DNA from: Pseudomonas entomophila
Lineage (GTDB): Bacteria > Pseudomonadota > Gammaproteobacteria > Pseudomonadales > Pseudomonadaceae
Direction: 5' to 3'
DNA length: 64,000 nt
Assembly: GCF_029193575.1 (NCBI RefSeq)
Contig: NZ_JARGCS010000012.1
Coordinates: 496,001 to 560,000 of the forward strand
How positions within the stretch are numbered: position 1 is the stretch's first letter; every line of letters begins with the position of its first letter. The position numbers and the translations under genes are program-made. Positions 1 through 8,919 of the stretch are shown piece by piece. The notes under the pieces are model-generated. The model worked only from the letters and a program-made list of their open reading frames with translations, did no database searches and was not told the DNA's origin.

Positions 1-440
1 ACGTCACCGAAGGTCACCAGGGTGCCGCGGTCGGTCTGCTTGGCGTTGAGGCTGTCCTGCAGCTTCTTGATCTGCGCGTCACGGGCGTCCAGCTTGGCCT
101 GGGCGCGCTCTGCGGCCGCGTTTTTCAGCTCATTTTCGGCAGTGCGCAGGGCGATGGTCTGCTTGGCCACTTCGACGCGTTGATTGGTCAGGTAGGCCAA
201 TTGGTCGACCTGCTTGGTGTCCTCACGGTCCATGAAGGCTTTGTCGGCCTTGTTCAGCCAGTCCTGGGCGTCCTTGGTCTCCAACGCCGCGACCTTGCTC
301 GACTGCGGGTCGCTCTGCAGCGCCGAGAAGTTGCTGCGGGCCGACTCCAGGTTCGGGTTCGGGTCATGGGAGCAGGCTGCGAGGCCAACGCTCAGGGCCA
401 GCAGGGCGGGGATCATTACGTAATTGCGCATGGTGTTCAT
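1..440 (-). CDS. OmpA-family lipoprotein, LptF-like (3' part missing at window edge)
   Basis: This is the first 146 or so residues of an exported lipoprotein; the rest lies outside the window. The start chosen (MNTMRNYVMI) gives a hydrophobic signal ending in a lipobox L-A-A-C with the lipidated cysteine at residue 23. A long charged, Ala/Lys/Gln-rich, probably coiled-coil stretch follows (residues 50-135). In this family that precedes a C-terminal OmpA peptidoglycan-binding domain, which is not visible here. It lies 41 nt downstream of another lipoprotein gene, so the two are probably co-transcribed. The pair and its place near ppc match, as I remember it, P. aeruginosa PA3691 and PA3692 (lptF). 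The likely role is an outer-membrane lipoprotein tethered to peptidoglycan. The OmpA domain itself is inferred. Confidence 0.8.
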   Translation of the reverse strand, partial: MNTMRNYVMIPALLALSVGLAACSHDPNPNLESARSNFSALQSDPQSSKVAALETKDAQDWLNKADKAFMDREDTKQVDQLAYLTNQRVEVAKQTIALRTAENELKNAAAERAQAKLDARDAQIKKLQDSLNAKQTDRGTLVTFGD

Positions 441-481
441 CCTTTGATCGATTGCGAAGGCAGTGGGTTGCGAGGCAGCGC

Positions 482-895
482 TCATTCAGCGCTGCGCAGG
501 CCTTCCTCACGCACGTCCTGAACGCCTTGGCGGGCGTCCTGCACGGCCTTCTGGGCCTTGGCCGCCTGTGCTTTGCGCTCGGCTACACGAGCGTCCCATT
601 CAGCCTGTTGGGCCAGGCGCTTGGCGTCGTCGTACTTCTTGTCATGCATGGCGATTTCCGCCTGCTTGAACTTGTCCTGGGCCGCTTTCATCTCGACGGC
701 CGCGTACTCGGTGCCCCCGGCGCTGACGGCGGAATTCACCGCCGACTGGGTGACGGCGTACTGCTCGGTCGGCGGGTTGCCAGCACAACCGGCCAAGACC
801 AGGCTGCTGCCCAGCGCCAGCGCGGCCAGCTTGAGCCCGCGCAGTTGAGGGGATGAGGGTTTCGCGGTGCGGGTCTTCATAGTGGTCAACTCCAT
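482..895 (-). CDS. DUF4398-type lipoprotein
   Basis: Small exported lipoprotein of 137 residues. The start at 895 is preferred because AGGAG sits 7 nt upstream; the in-frame ATG at 880 has no good ribosome site. After a basic N-terminal region the signal ends in L-A-G-C, with the lipidated cysteine at about residue 37. The mature part is almost wholly helical, with Ala/Lys/Gln/Glu heptad-like repeats and the paired 'AAQDKFKQAE' and 'AKRLAQQAEWDARVAE' stretches seen in DUF4398 proteins. It is the first gene of a two-gene unit with the OmpA-type lipoprotein downstream. Its function is unknown; envelope stability is a reasonable inference from the partner. Confidence 0.8.
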   Translation of the reverse strand: MELTTMKTRTAKPSSPQLRGLKLAALALGSSLVLAGCAGNPPTEQYAVTQSAVNSAVSAGGTEYAAVEMKAAQDKFKQAEIAMHDKKYDDAKRLAQQAEWDARVAERKAQAAKAQKAVQDARQGVQDVREEGLRSAE

Positions 896-1015
896 TGGAT
901 CACTCCTGATAACGATGTCCGTAGCAGTCCATCGCCAATTCCCTGACAAAGCTCGTCGCTCAAGCCGCAGCGCCAAAGACCATGTGTGCAGGGTTTTTGC
1001 GTGATGGCTATTGGC

Positions 1016-1043
1016 TGTGACTTGAGCGTTTTCAGGATAGTTC
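1016..1043 (-). promoter_or_regulatory. weak candidate AlgU/sigma-22-type promoter for the lipoprotein pair
   Basis: On the minus strand GAACTA (1043-1038) is followed after 17 nt by TCACA (1020-1016). The AlgU consensus is GAACTT, 16-17 nt, TCTGA. The -35 fits in 5 of 6 positions but the -10 is poor. I looked for this because the P. aeruginosa homologue lptF is described as AlgU-dependent. It is a hypothesis only. Confidence 0.22.
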
Positions 1044-1075
1044 AGAAAAAAGTTACCTAGGCTTGGCAATTATTT

Positions 1076-1091
1076 CTGACTGATCAGTCAG
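1076..1091. promoter_or_regulatory. perfect 16-bp palindrome, candidate operator
   Basis: CTGACTGATCAGTCAG reads the same on both strands. It lies in the 250-bp gap between the small unknown gene (ending at 1146) and the lipoprotein pair (starting at 895), upstream of the latter. No T-run follows on either strand, so it is not a typical terminator. Symmetry and length are those of a dimeric repressor site, for example TetR family. The regulator is unknown. Confidence 0.45.
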
Positions 1092-1145
1092 CGCATTTAC
1101 CACGAAACTTTTGCACTCCGTCACGGTACGCGCGCGCAACCGCGA

Positions 1146-1490
1146 TCAGTTCTCGTCACCCTCGACACGTTGGCTCAGGGCCTGCAAGTGGCGGCGGGAG
1201 AGGGTGAGGAAGCGTGGCGTGGGGCCGACATCCTCGAACAGCGGGTCGCCTTCCTCGTCGGTGGCGATCACCTGCTGGCCTTTGACATAAGGGAAGCTGG
1301 CCTCCAGCTCTTCGAGCGCTGCTGCGACCAGTTCACCGAGCAGCTCTTCGGCACTGCGCTTGGGGTACATGTCGATCAGCGCGGCCAGGCGCGCCTCGGC
1401 CTCCAGGTCCAGGTGCAGCACATGGCCGGTGTTGCTCAATGTCCCGGCGGCATTCTCTTCCCAGTGCTGTGCAAGCTCGCGGATTTTCAT
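1146..1490 (-). CDS. conserved hypothetical protein upstream of ppc
   Basis: 114-residue soluble protein with no signal peptide or membrane segment. The start has a GAGG ribosome site (revcomp of 1494-1498). The sequence is acidic and mostly helical in its first two thirds ([27 protein letters not shown]). A short Gly/Asp-rich stretch ([17 protein letters not shown]) follows, then a basic helix. I do not recognise a named domain. It is divergent from ppc, with 159 bp between the starts, and occupies this position in other Pseudomonas chromosomes as I recall. No function is proposed. Confidence 0.75.
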   Translation of the reverse strand: MKIRELAQHWEENAAGTLSNTGHVLHLDLEAEARLAALIDMYPKRSAEELLGELVAAALEELEASFPYVKGQQVIATDEEGDPLFEDVGPTPRFLTLSRRHLQALSQRVEGDEN

Positions 1491-1649
1491 GATGACCTCG
1501 TTGAACGCCAGGGTATGACTGTGGGAGGGCCTGTGTTCACTTTAGTTGCATTGGCCGAACACGGCTTGCCTTGCGGCCCTGCCTGTGGGCACTCTTGGTG
1601 GCATGACCTGGGCGGCTGCGCGGGTGGACCGCGCCACAAGGGAGAGGCA

Positions 1650-4277
1650 ATGACCGATATCGATGTGCGCTTGCGTGAGGATGTCCATCTGTTGGGTGAG
1701 TTGCTTGGCGAGACCATTCGCCAGCAGCACGGCGAGGCGTTCCTGCAGAAGATCGAGGACATCCGCCACAGCGCCAAGGCCGACCGCCGTGGCGCGGCCG
1801 AGCAGTTGAGCTCGACGTTGGCGGATCTGGCCGAAGACGACCTGTTGCCCGTGGCACGGGCCTTCAACCAGTTCCTCAACCTGGCCAACATCGCCGAGCA
1901 GTACCAGTTGATCCGCCGTCGCGATGCCGACCAGCCCGCGTCTTTTGAAGACCGCGCGCTGCCCGAGTTGTTGGCCCGCCTGCAGCAGGCCGGCCATGCC
2001 AACGACGCCTTGGCCCGGCAGCTGGGGCGCCTGGACATCCAGCTGGTGCTGACCGCGCACCCCACCGAGGTAGCGCGGCGCACGCTGATCCAGAAGTACG
2101 ACGCCATTGCCGCGCAGTTGGCCGTCCAGGACCACCGCGACCTCACCCCGGCCGAGCGGCAACAAGTGCGCGAGCGCCTGCGCCGGTTGATCGCCGAGGC
2201 CTGGCACACCGAGGAGATCCGTCGCACCCGGCCGACCCCGGTGGACGAGGCCAAGTGGGGCTTCGCGGTGATCGAGCATTCGCTCTGGCAGGCTATCCCC
2301 AACCATCTGCGCAAGGTCGACCAGGCCCTGCACGCGGCCACCGGCCTGCACCTGCCGCTGGAGGCCGCGCCGGTGCGCTTCGCCTCGTGGATGGGCGGTG
2401 ACCGCGACGGCAACCCCAACGTCACTGCCGCGGTCACGCGCGAAGTCCTGCTGCTGGCGCGCTGGATGGCCGCCGACCTGTTCCTGCGCGACATCGACTA
2501 CCTGGCCGCCGAGTTGTCCATGCAGCAGGCCAGCGACGCTGTGCGCGCTCGTGTAGGTGACAGCGCCGAGCCCTACCGCGCCCTGCTCAAGCAACTGCGC
2601 GATCGCCTGCGCGCCACGCGCGCCTGGGCCCATGCCTCGCTCACCGGCACCCAGCCTGCCAGCGCCCAGGTGCTGGTCGACAACCGCGAGCTGATCGAGC
2701 CGCTGGAGCTGTGCTACCACTCGCTGCATGAGTGCGGCATGGGCGTGATCGCCGATGGCCCGCTGCTCGACACCCTGCGCCGGGCGGTGACGTTCGGCCT
2801 GTTCCTGGTGCGCCTGGACGTGCGCCAGGACGCCGCCCGCCACCGCGAGGCGCTGTCGGAGATCACCGACTACCTGGGCCTGGGCCGCTACGCCGACTGG
2901 GACGAGGAGCAGCGCATCGGCTTCCTCCAGGCCGAACTGAAGAACCGCCGGCCCTTGCTGCCGGGGCACTTCCAGCCCCAGGCCGAAACCGCCGAAGTGC
3001 TGGCCACCTGCCGTGAGATCGCCGCAGCCCCGGGCGCCTCGCTGGGCTCCTACGTGATTTCCATGGCCGGCGCCGCTTCCGACGTGCTGGCGGTGCAGTT
3101 GCTGCTCAAGGAAGCCGGACTGACTCGGCCCATGCGTGTGGTGCCGCTGTTCGAGACCTTGGCCGACCTGGACAACGCTGGCCCGGTGATGGAGCGCCTG
3201 CTCGGCCTGCCAGGCTACCGCGCCAGCCTGCATGGGCCGCAGGAGGTGATGATCGGCTACTCCGACTCGGCCAAGGACGCCGGCACCACGGCTGCGGCCT
3301 GGGCGCAGTACCGCGCCCAGGAGAACCTGGTGCGCATCTGCCGTGAGCATCAGGTCGAGCTGCTGCTGTTCCATGGCCGTGGCGGCACCGTCGGGCGCGG
3401 TGGCGGCCCGGCCCATGCGGCGATCCTGTCGCAGCCGCCGGGTTCGGTGGCGGGGCGCTTCCGCACGACCGAGCAGGGCGAGATGATCCGCTTCAAGTTC
3501 GGCCTGCCGGGCATCGCCGAGCAGAACCTCAACCTTTACCTGGCGGCGGTGCTCGAAGCCACCCTGTTACCCCCGCCACCGCCGCAGCCAGCGTGGCGCG
3601 AGGTGATGGACCAGCTCGCCGCCGATGGCCTGAAGGCCTACCGCGGCGTGGTGCGCGAACACCCGGATTTCGTCGAGTACTTCCGCGAGTCGACCCCCGA
3701 GCAGGAACTGGGGCGCCTGCCGTTGGGCAGTCGCCCGGCCAAGCGCCGCGCCGGGGGAATCGAAAGCCTGCGGGCGATTCCGTGGATCTTCGGCTGGACC
3801 CAGACGCGCCTGATGCTGCCGGCCTGGTTGGGCTGGGAGAGCGCGTTGAGCAATGCCCTGGCGCGCGGCCAGGGCGCGCTGCTGGGGCAGATGCGTGAGC
3901 AGTGGCCGTTCTTCCGCACGCGCATCGACATGCTGGAGATGGTCCTGGCCAAGGCCGACGCGGAAATCGCCAAGGCCTACGACGAACGTCTAGTGCAACC
4001 GGCCCTGCTGCCGCTGGGTGCGCACCTGCGCGACCTATTGTCGCAGTCGTGCCAGGTGGTGTTGGGCCTGACCGGGCAGCCGGTGCTACTGGCGCACAGC
4101 CCCGAGACCCTGGAATTCATCCGTCTGCGCAATACCTACCTGGACCCGCTGCATCGCCTCCAGGCCGAGCTGCTGGCGCGCTCGCGCGCCCGCGAAGCCG
4201 CTCTGGACAGCCCGTTGGAGCAGGCCCTGCTGGTCACCGTGGCGGGTATCGCCGCTGGTTTGCGCAACACCGGCTGA
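1650..4277 (+). CDS. ppc: phosphoenolpyruvate carboxylase
   Basis: Catalyses PEP + bicarbonate to oxaloacetate + phosphate, the anaplerotic step feeding the TCA cycle; cytoplasmic. The chosen ATG ([10 protein letters not shown]) follows GGGAGAG and gives 875 residues, the usual bacterial length. An open frame continues upstream to 1170 but antisense to the neighbouring gene, so it is ignored. Family signatures are present: VLTAHPTE around residue 133-140 with the catalytic histidine, the GGDRDGNP motif near 250, the [14 protein letters not shown] loop near 575, and the C-terminal LRNTG that holds the active site. The next gene is adk, 258 bp downstream. Confidence 0.97.
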   Translation: MTDIDVRLREDVHLLGELLGETIRQQHGEAFLQKIEDIRHSAKADRRGAAEQLSSTLADLAEDDLLPVARAFNQFLNLANIAEQYQLIRRRDADQPASFEDRALPELLARLQQAGHANDALARQLGRLDIQLVLTAHPTEVARRTLIQKYDAIAAQLAVQDHRDLTPAERQQVRERLRRLIAEAWHTEEIRRTRPTPVDEAKWGFAVIEHSLWQAIPNHLRKVDQALHAATGLHLPLEAAPVRFASWMGGDRDGNPNVTAAVTREVLLLARWMAADLFLRDIDYLAAELSMQQASDAVRARVGDSAEPYRALLKQLRDRLRATRAWAHASLTGTQPASAQVLVDNRELIEPLELCYHSLHECGMGVIADGPLLDTLRRAVTFGLFLVRLDVRQDAARHREALSEITDYLGLGRYADWDEEQRIGFLQAELKNRRPLLPGHFQPQAETAEVLATCREIAAAPGASLGSYVISMAGAASDVLAVQLLLKEAGLTRPMRVVPLFETLADLDNAGPVMERLLGLPGYRASLHGPQEVMIGYSDSAKDAGTTAAAWAQYRAQENLVRICREHQVELLLFHGRGGTVGRGGGPAHAAILSQPPGSVAGRFRTTEQGEMIRFKFGLPGIAEQNLNLYLAAVLEATLLPPPPPQPAWREVMDQLAADGLKAYRGVVREHPDFVEYFRESTPEQELGRLPLGSRPAKRRAGGIESLRAIPWIFGWTQTRLMLPAWLGWESALSNALARGQGALLGQMREQWPFFRTRIDMLEMVLAKADAEIAKAYDERLVQPALLPLGAHLRDLLSQSCQVVLGLTGQPVLLAHSPETLEFIRLRNTYLDPLHRLQAELLARSRAREAALDSPLEQALLVTVAGIAAGLRNTG

Positions 4278-4446
4278 GGGGCGTGGGCAGGGTGGCCGGG
4301 CTGGATGCCTGGCGAACGTCCAGGAGGCCGCGTGGGTGGGTTGCGCCGGGCGCAACCTGCGGCGCCGGTAGTCGGAAAAGGCGCTTTCCTGCCACTTTGG
4401 AACGCTTGTCTGCCTGCCGGGCGCTGTGTATCTTGAGCAGCCTTTT

Positions 4447-5183
<737 letters not shown>

Positions 5184-5200
5184 TCCACGCCCGCGCTACA

Positions 5201-5233
5201 CGACGGCCCGCTTGCGGGCCGTTGTCGTTTATA
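5201..5233 (+). terminator. terminator after adk
   Basis: ACGGCCCGC and GCGGGCCGT form a GC-rich stem around a two-base TT centre (5213-5214), followed by GTCGTTTAT. It lies 17 nt after the adk stop and just before tsaB. Confidence 0.6.
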
Positions 5234-5270
5234 CTGCCGCTCTTTTTCCTCTCGCCTGGATACACGTTCG

Positions 5271-5942
5271 ATGACCACCCTGCTGGCCCTGGATACCGCC
5301 ACCGAAGCCTGTTCCGTCGCCCTGCTGCATGACGGCAAGGTGACCAGCCACTACGAGGTGATCCCGCGCCTGCATGCGCAGAAGCTATTGCCGATGATCA
5401 AGCAGTTGCTGGGCGAGGCCGGTGTGGCCCTGAGCGCTGTGGATGCCATCGCCTTTGGCCGTGGCCCGGGCGCCTTTACCGGCGTGCGCATCGCCATTGG
5501 CGTGGTGCAGGGCCTGGCCTTCGCCTTGGAGCGCCCGGTGCTGCCGGTGTCCAATCTGGCCGCCCTGGCCCAGGGCGCGCTGCGTGGGCAGGGTGTGCAG
5601 CAGGTGGCTGCGGCCATCGATGCGCGCATGGATGAGGTGTACTGGGGGTGCTACCGGGCGCAAGCGGGTGAGATGCGCCTGGTCGGCCAGGAAGTGGTGG
5701 TAGCGCCGGAGCGGGTGGTGCTGCCTGAAGGTGGCGAGTGGTTCGGTGCCGGCACCGGTTGGGGTTATGCCGAGCGCCTGGCGGCGCAGGTTGGCGCCTG
5801 TGATGCCACGGCGCTGCCCAATGCCCTGGACGTGCTGAGCCTGGCGCGTTTCGCCTGGGCCCGTGGCGAGGCGGTTGCCGCCGAGCAGGCGCAGCCGGTC
5901 TACCTGCGTGACAATGTCGCTACGCCCAAGGCGCGGCCCTGA
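5271..5942 (+). CDS. tsaB: tRNA threonylcarbamoyladenosine synthesis protein TsaB
   Basis: Partner of TsaD and TsaE in adding threonylcarbamoyl to A37 of ANN-decoding tRNAs. The 223-residue protein opens TTLLALDTATEACSVAL, the ASKHA-type first strand and phosphate loop, and has the FGRGPGAFTGVRIAIGVVQGLAFA segment of the TsaB/YeaZ family. The ATG has only a weak ribosome site. Its position after adk is conserved in pseudomonads. TcdA, which acts later on the same nucleotide, is encoded at 25.1 kb. Confidence 0.95.
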   Translation: MTTLLALDTATEACSVALLHDGKVTSHYEVIPRLHAQKLLPMIKQLLGEAGVALSAVDAIAFGRGPGAFTGVRIAIGVVQGLAFALERPVLPVSNLAALAQGALRGQGVQQVAAAIDARMDEVYWGCYRAQAGEMRLVGQEVVVAPERVVLPEGGEWFGAGTGWGYAERLAAQVGACDATALPNALDVLSLARFAWARGEAVAAEQAQPVYLRDNVATPKARP

Positions 5943-5970
5943 TACATCGCGGTTGGGGCCGCGAGCGTGC

Positions 5971-6004
5971 AGGCCTCATCGCGGGCAAGCCCGTTCCCAC
6001 AGGT
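5971..6004 (+). repeat. REP element (P. putida type)
   Basis: The sequence GGCCTCATCGCGGGCAAGCC followed by CGTTCCCACAGGTA matches the short REP palindrome that recurs in this window (core GCGGGGCAAGCCCGC, then TCCCACAGG). It sits in the 265-bp gap after tsaB, in plus orientation. Confidence 0.75.
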
Positions 6005-6150
6005 ACTCCACCGTCCTCGAGACCGGTGTTTCTCCACGAACACAATGTCAAAACCACCAAAGAACTCATCCAAAAAGGTGCAGTTCGTCGGCTATCGCCA
6101 TTCACACTAAAACCTTTTGAGCAAACTGTGGTCCAGTTATCAGTCGAGCA

Positions 6151-6180
6151 TTGGTGATGGAACTCTGATGCTGCTAAATT
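6151..6180 (+). promoter_or_regulatory. candidate sigma-70 promoter for the 94-residue protein and DUF72 gene
   Basis: TTGGTG (6151-6156), an 18-nt spacer and TAAATT (6175-6180), with TGC directly before the hexamer giving an extended -10. It lies 28 nt upstream of the start at 6208. Confidence 0.4.
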
Positions 6181-6207
6181 GCCATCATTGATTCCGAGTG
6201 CCACGCC

Positions 6208-6492
6208 ATGCGCATCGATGGTTTCTCCTCCCAGTCCTACCCGGTCAAGCGTCCGCCGCGCAAGGCAGCGGTGCGCGATGAAGCGATCGACGACGTCGAA
6301 GTGGTCGAGGAGGTCGAGCCCGTCCAGGCCAAGGCCAGCCGTCGTGGCGCCGGCCTGCCGGCCCGCCAGCAGGACATGATCTTCCCCCGCGCACGTGATC
6401 GGCGCACCGCCACCGCCTTGGCCAGCTACCTGACCACCGCCGGTTTCACCGACTGGGAGATGGAAGTGCTGGGGTTGGACCTGTACATTTGA
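6208..6492 (+). CDS. small conserved hypothetical protein
   Basis: 94 residues. The first 60 are charged and low in hydrophobics (runs of Lys/Arg and Glu/Val, e.g. DVEVVEEVEPVQ), so probably disordered. The last 30 form a likely folded patch (RTATALASYLTTAGFTDWEMEVLGLDLYI). I recognise no domain. The stop lies 3 nt before the DUF72 start, so the two are translationally coupled or at least co-transcribed. A candidate extended -10 promoter precedes it. It may be a Pseudomonas-specific gene; no function is proposed. Confidence 0.65.
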   Translation: MRIDGFSSQSYPVKRPPRKAAVRDEAIDDVEVVEEVEPVQAKASRRGAGLPARQQDMIFPRARDRRTATALASYLTTAGFTDWEMEVLGLDLYI

Positions 6493-6495
6493 TGG

Positions 6496-7365
6496 ATGAA
6501 TCCATCGCCCCCGCCTTACTGTCTCGGTTGTCCGTCCTGGAGCGAAAACGCCTGGCGCGACTACCTCTATCCCGCCGACGCCCGCTCCTCTGAGTACCTT
6601 GGGCTGTATAGCCAGGTGTTCAACGCTGTCGAGGGCAACACCACTTTTTATGCCCGCCCCGCGCCCGCCATGGTGGACCGTTGGGCCAAGGTCATGCCCG
6701 CGCATTTTCGCTTTACCGCCAAGTTCCCCGGCGACGTCAGCCACGCGGGCGACCTGCGCGACCAGCTCGAGTCGGCGCTGGACTTCACCCGCCTGATGGC
6801 CCCGCTGGGGGCGCGGGTCTCGCCTTACTGGTTGCAACTGCCCGCCCAATTCGGCCCCGCGCGCCTGGCGGAACTCAGCCACTTCCTCGACGAGATCGGC
6901 GTGCCGGTGGCAGTCGAGGTGCGCAACGACGCGTTCTTCGCCAAGGGCGAGGAAGAACGCCTGCTCAACCGCCTGTTGCACGGCCGTGGCGTCGAGCGTA
7001 TCTGTCTCGACCCGCGCGCCCTGTTCAGTTGCACTTCACGCGACCCGGGCGTGCTCCACGCCCAGGCCAAGAAGCCAAGGGTGCCCCCGCGCCCGGCCGC
7101 GTTCAGCCAGCACCCGCAGGTGCGCTTCATCGGCCACCCGGAGTTGGAGGCCAATGAACCCTTCCTCACCCCTTGGGTGGCCAAGGTGGCGGAGTGGATC
7201 GAAGAGGGGCGCCACCCTTACGTCTTCCTGCACACCGCCGACAACTACCGCGCCGCCGCCCTGGCCCAGCGCTTCCACCAGCGCCTGGCCGAGCGCTTGC
7301 CGGGGCTTGCGCCGTTGCCGGAATTGCCACGCGCACCCGAGGTCGAACAACTGGGCCTGCTTTGA
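6496..7365 (+). CDS. DUF72 (YecE-like) family protein
   Basis: 289 residues with the DUF72 pattern. It has GCPSWSENAWRDYLYP near the N-terminus, YSQVFNAVEGNTTFYARP, FRFTAKFPGDVSH, then PVAVEVRND around residue 137 and a late YVFLHTADNYRA. The family folds as a TIM-like barrel and its biochemical role is not established. The start at 6496 is used because the overlapping ATG at 6492 is in another frame. It follows the small 94-residue gene by 3 nt and precedes a PEP-mutase-superfamily gene by 28 nt, so all three may share a transcript. Confidence 0.85.
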   Translation: MNPSPPPYCLGCPSWSENAWRDYLYPADARSSEYLGLYSQVFNAVEGNTTFYARPAPAMVDRWAKVMPAHFRFTAKFPGDVSHAGDLRDQLESALDFTRLMAPLGARVSPYWLQLPAQFGPARLAELSHFLDEIGVPVAVEVRNDAFFAKGEEERLLNRLLHGRGVERICLDPRALFSCTSRDPGVLHAQAKKPRVPPRPAAFSQHPQVRFIGHPELEANEPFLTPWVAKVAEWIEEGRHPYVFLHTADNYRAAALAQRFHQRLAERLPGLAPLPELPRAPEVEQLGLL

Positions 7366-7393
7366 TATTCCCCACCTGCCGGAGGTCATGACC

Positions 7394-8224
7394 ATGGATG
7401 TGCAAACCCTGCGAGCCGAAGCCTTCAAGGCACTGCATGAGCGCGATGGCGCCTTCGTCATCGCCAACCCTTGGGACGCGGGCTCCGCGCGTTTGCTCGC
7501 AAGCCTCGGTTTCGAGGCGCTGGCCACCACCAGTGCGGGCCTGGCCTTCAGCCTGGGACGACCGGATGCCGAGGGCGCGTTGAGCCTGGATGAAACCCTC
7601 GACAATGCCCGCGCCATCGTCGACGCCACGCCGTTGCCGGTAGCCGCTGACCTGGAGAACGGTTTCGGCGACCGCCCCGAAGATTGCGCCCAGGCTATCC
7701 TGCGGGGTGCCGAGGTGGGTTTGGTGGGCGGTTCGATCGAGGACGCGAGTGGCCGTGCCGACATGCCGATCTACGACCTGGGGCTGGCGGTCGAGCGTGT
7801 CCGCGCCGCAGTGCAGGCGGCGCGCAGCCTGCCGTTCCCGTTCACCATGTGCGCCCGGGCCGAGAACCTGCTGCACGGGCGCCTGGATTTGGACGACACC
7901 ATCCTGCGGCTGCAAGCCTATGCCGAGGCAGGGGCCGATGTGCTGTACGCGCCGGGGCTGCGCAGCATCGACGAGATTCGCGCGGTGGTCCAGGCGCTGG
8001 CGCCCAAGCCGGTCAACGTGCTGATGGGCATGGCCGGTGTGCCCCTGAGCGTTAACCAACTACAGGACCTGGGTGTGCGCCGCATCAGTGTCGGTTCGTC
8101 GTTGGCGCGGGCAGCCTTGGGGGCTTTCCAGCGTGCCGCGCGGGAGATCCACGAGCAGGGCACCTTCAGCTATGGCGAGCAGGCGGTGCCGTTCGCCGAA
8201 CTCAACGACCTGTTCCGCCGCTGA
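7394..8224 (+). CDS. isocitrate lyase/PEP mutase superfamily enzyme
   Basis: 276 residues, a phosphoenolpyruvate mutase/isocitrate lyase TIM barrel. The start at 7394 is 8 nt from GGAGG; the ATG at 7388 is too close to it. Recognisable pieces are NPWDAGSARLLASLGFEALATTSAG (residues 25-50), the metal-site strand AADLENGFGD near 82, GGSIEDASG near 113, and CARAEN near 150. The catalytic KKCGH loop of true isocitrate and methylisocitrate lyases is absent; after IEDAS it runs GRADMPIYD. It is therefore more likely a C-C or P-C bond enzyme such as an oxaloacetate decarboxylase or PEP-phosphonomutase-like protein. The substrate cannot be read from the sequence. Confidence 0.85.
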   Translation: MDVQTLRAEAFKALHERDGAFVIANPWDAGSARLLASLGFEALATTSAGLAFSLGRPDAEGALSLDETLDNARAIVDATPLPVAADLENGFGDRPEDCAQAILRGAEVGLVGGSIEDASGRADMPIYDLGLAVERVRAAVQAARSLPFPFTMCARAENLLHGRLDLDDTILRLQAYAEAGADVLYAPGLRSIDEIRAVVQALAPKPVNVLMGMAGVPLSVNQLQDLGVRRISVGSSLARAALGAFQRAAREIHEQGTFSYGEQAVPFAELNDLFRR

Positions 8225-8230
8225 GGCCCG

Positions 8231-8917
8231 ATGCGCGCGTTCCTGCTGTTGGTGGCCTTGCTGCTGGCAGCGGGCGTTGCCTGGCAATCGGGCTGGCGCC
8301 TGCCGGCCGCGTGGAACCCCTGGGCTGTGCTCGATGTGCGGCAACCGCCGAACCTGTTGACCCCCTACAAGCTCGCCCGCCTGCGCGATGACCCCACCCT
8401 GTGCCGCCAGGCGCTGGAAACCTCGACACTGCGCTACCGCCCGCAGGCCGACAGCCCGGCGAACGCCGCGTGCCCTTTGCGCAACGTGTGGCGCATCGAA
8501 GGCGGGCAGGCGCGGCTGGCCAGCAGCTTCCTCGCCACTTGCCCGTTGGCGGTGGCCTATGCGTTGTTCGAGACCCATGGCCTGCAACCAGCGGCGCAGC
8601 GGGTGTTCGGCCAGTCCGTGGCGCAGGTCGAGCACTTGGGAAGCTTTGCCTGTCGCAACGTCTATCACCGCAAGCAAGGCCGCTTGAGCCAGCACGCGGC
8701 GGCCAATGCCCTGGACATCAGTGGTTTTCGCCTGGCCGATGGTGAACGCATCGTCCTGGCGCGGGACTGGCAGGGGGCAGGAAAGAAGGCGGAGTTCCTG
8801 CGTGAGGTTCAGCAGGCAGCCTGCAAAAGTTTCAGCACGGTGCTCGGGCCTGACTACAACGCTGCCCACCACAACCACTTTCACGTGGATATGGGGCGCT
8901 GGCAGGTCTGCCGCTGA
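8231..8917 (+). CDS. extensin-like C-terminal domain protein, membrane-anchored or exported
   Basis: 228 residues. The N-terminus (MRAFLLLVALLLAAGVAWQ) is one hydrophobic segment, either an uncleaved anchor or a signal. The body carries the bacterial 'extensin-like' domain, including SQHAAANALDISGF (around residue 155) and NAAHHNHFHVDMG near the C-terminus. The His, Asp and His residues match the zinc ligands of M15-type peptidases, so a periplasmic peptidoglycan-related activity is plausible but not shown. Four or more cysteines suggest disulfides. It begins 6 nt after the upstream gene, so it is probably in the same operon. Confidence 0.8.
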   Translation: MRAFLLLVALLLAAGVAWQSGWRLPAAWNPWAVLDVRQPPNLLTPYKLARLRDDPTLCRQALETSTLRYRPQADSPANAACPLRNVWRIEGGQARLASSFLATCPLAVAYALFETHGLQPAAQRVFGQSVAQVEHLGSFACRNVYHRKQGRLSQHAAANALDISGFRLADGERIVLARDWQGAGKKAEFLREVQQAACKSFSTVLGPDYNAAHHNHFHVDMGRWQVCR

Positions 8918-8919
8918 GG

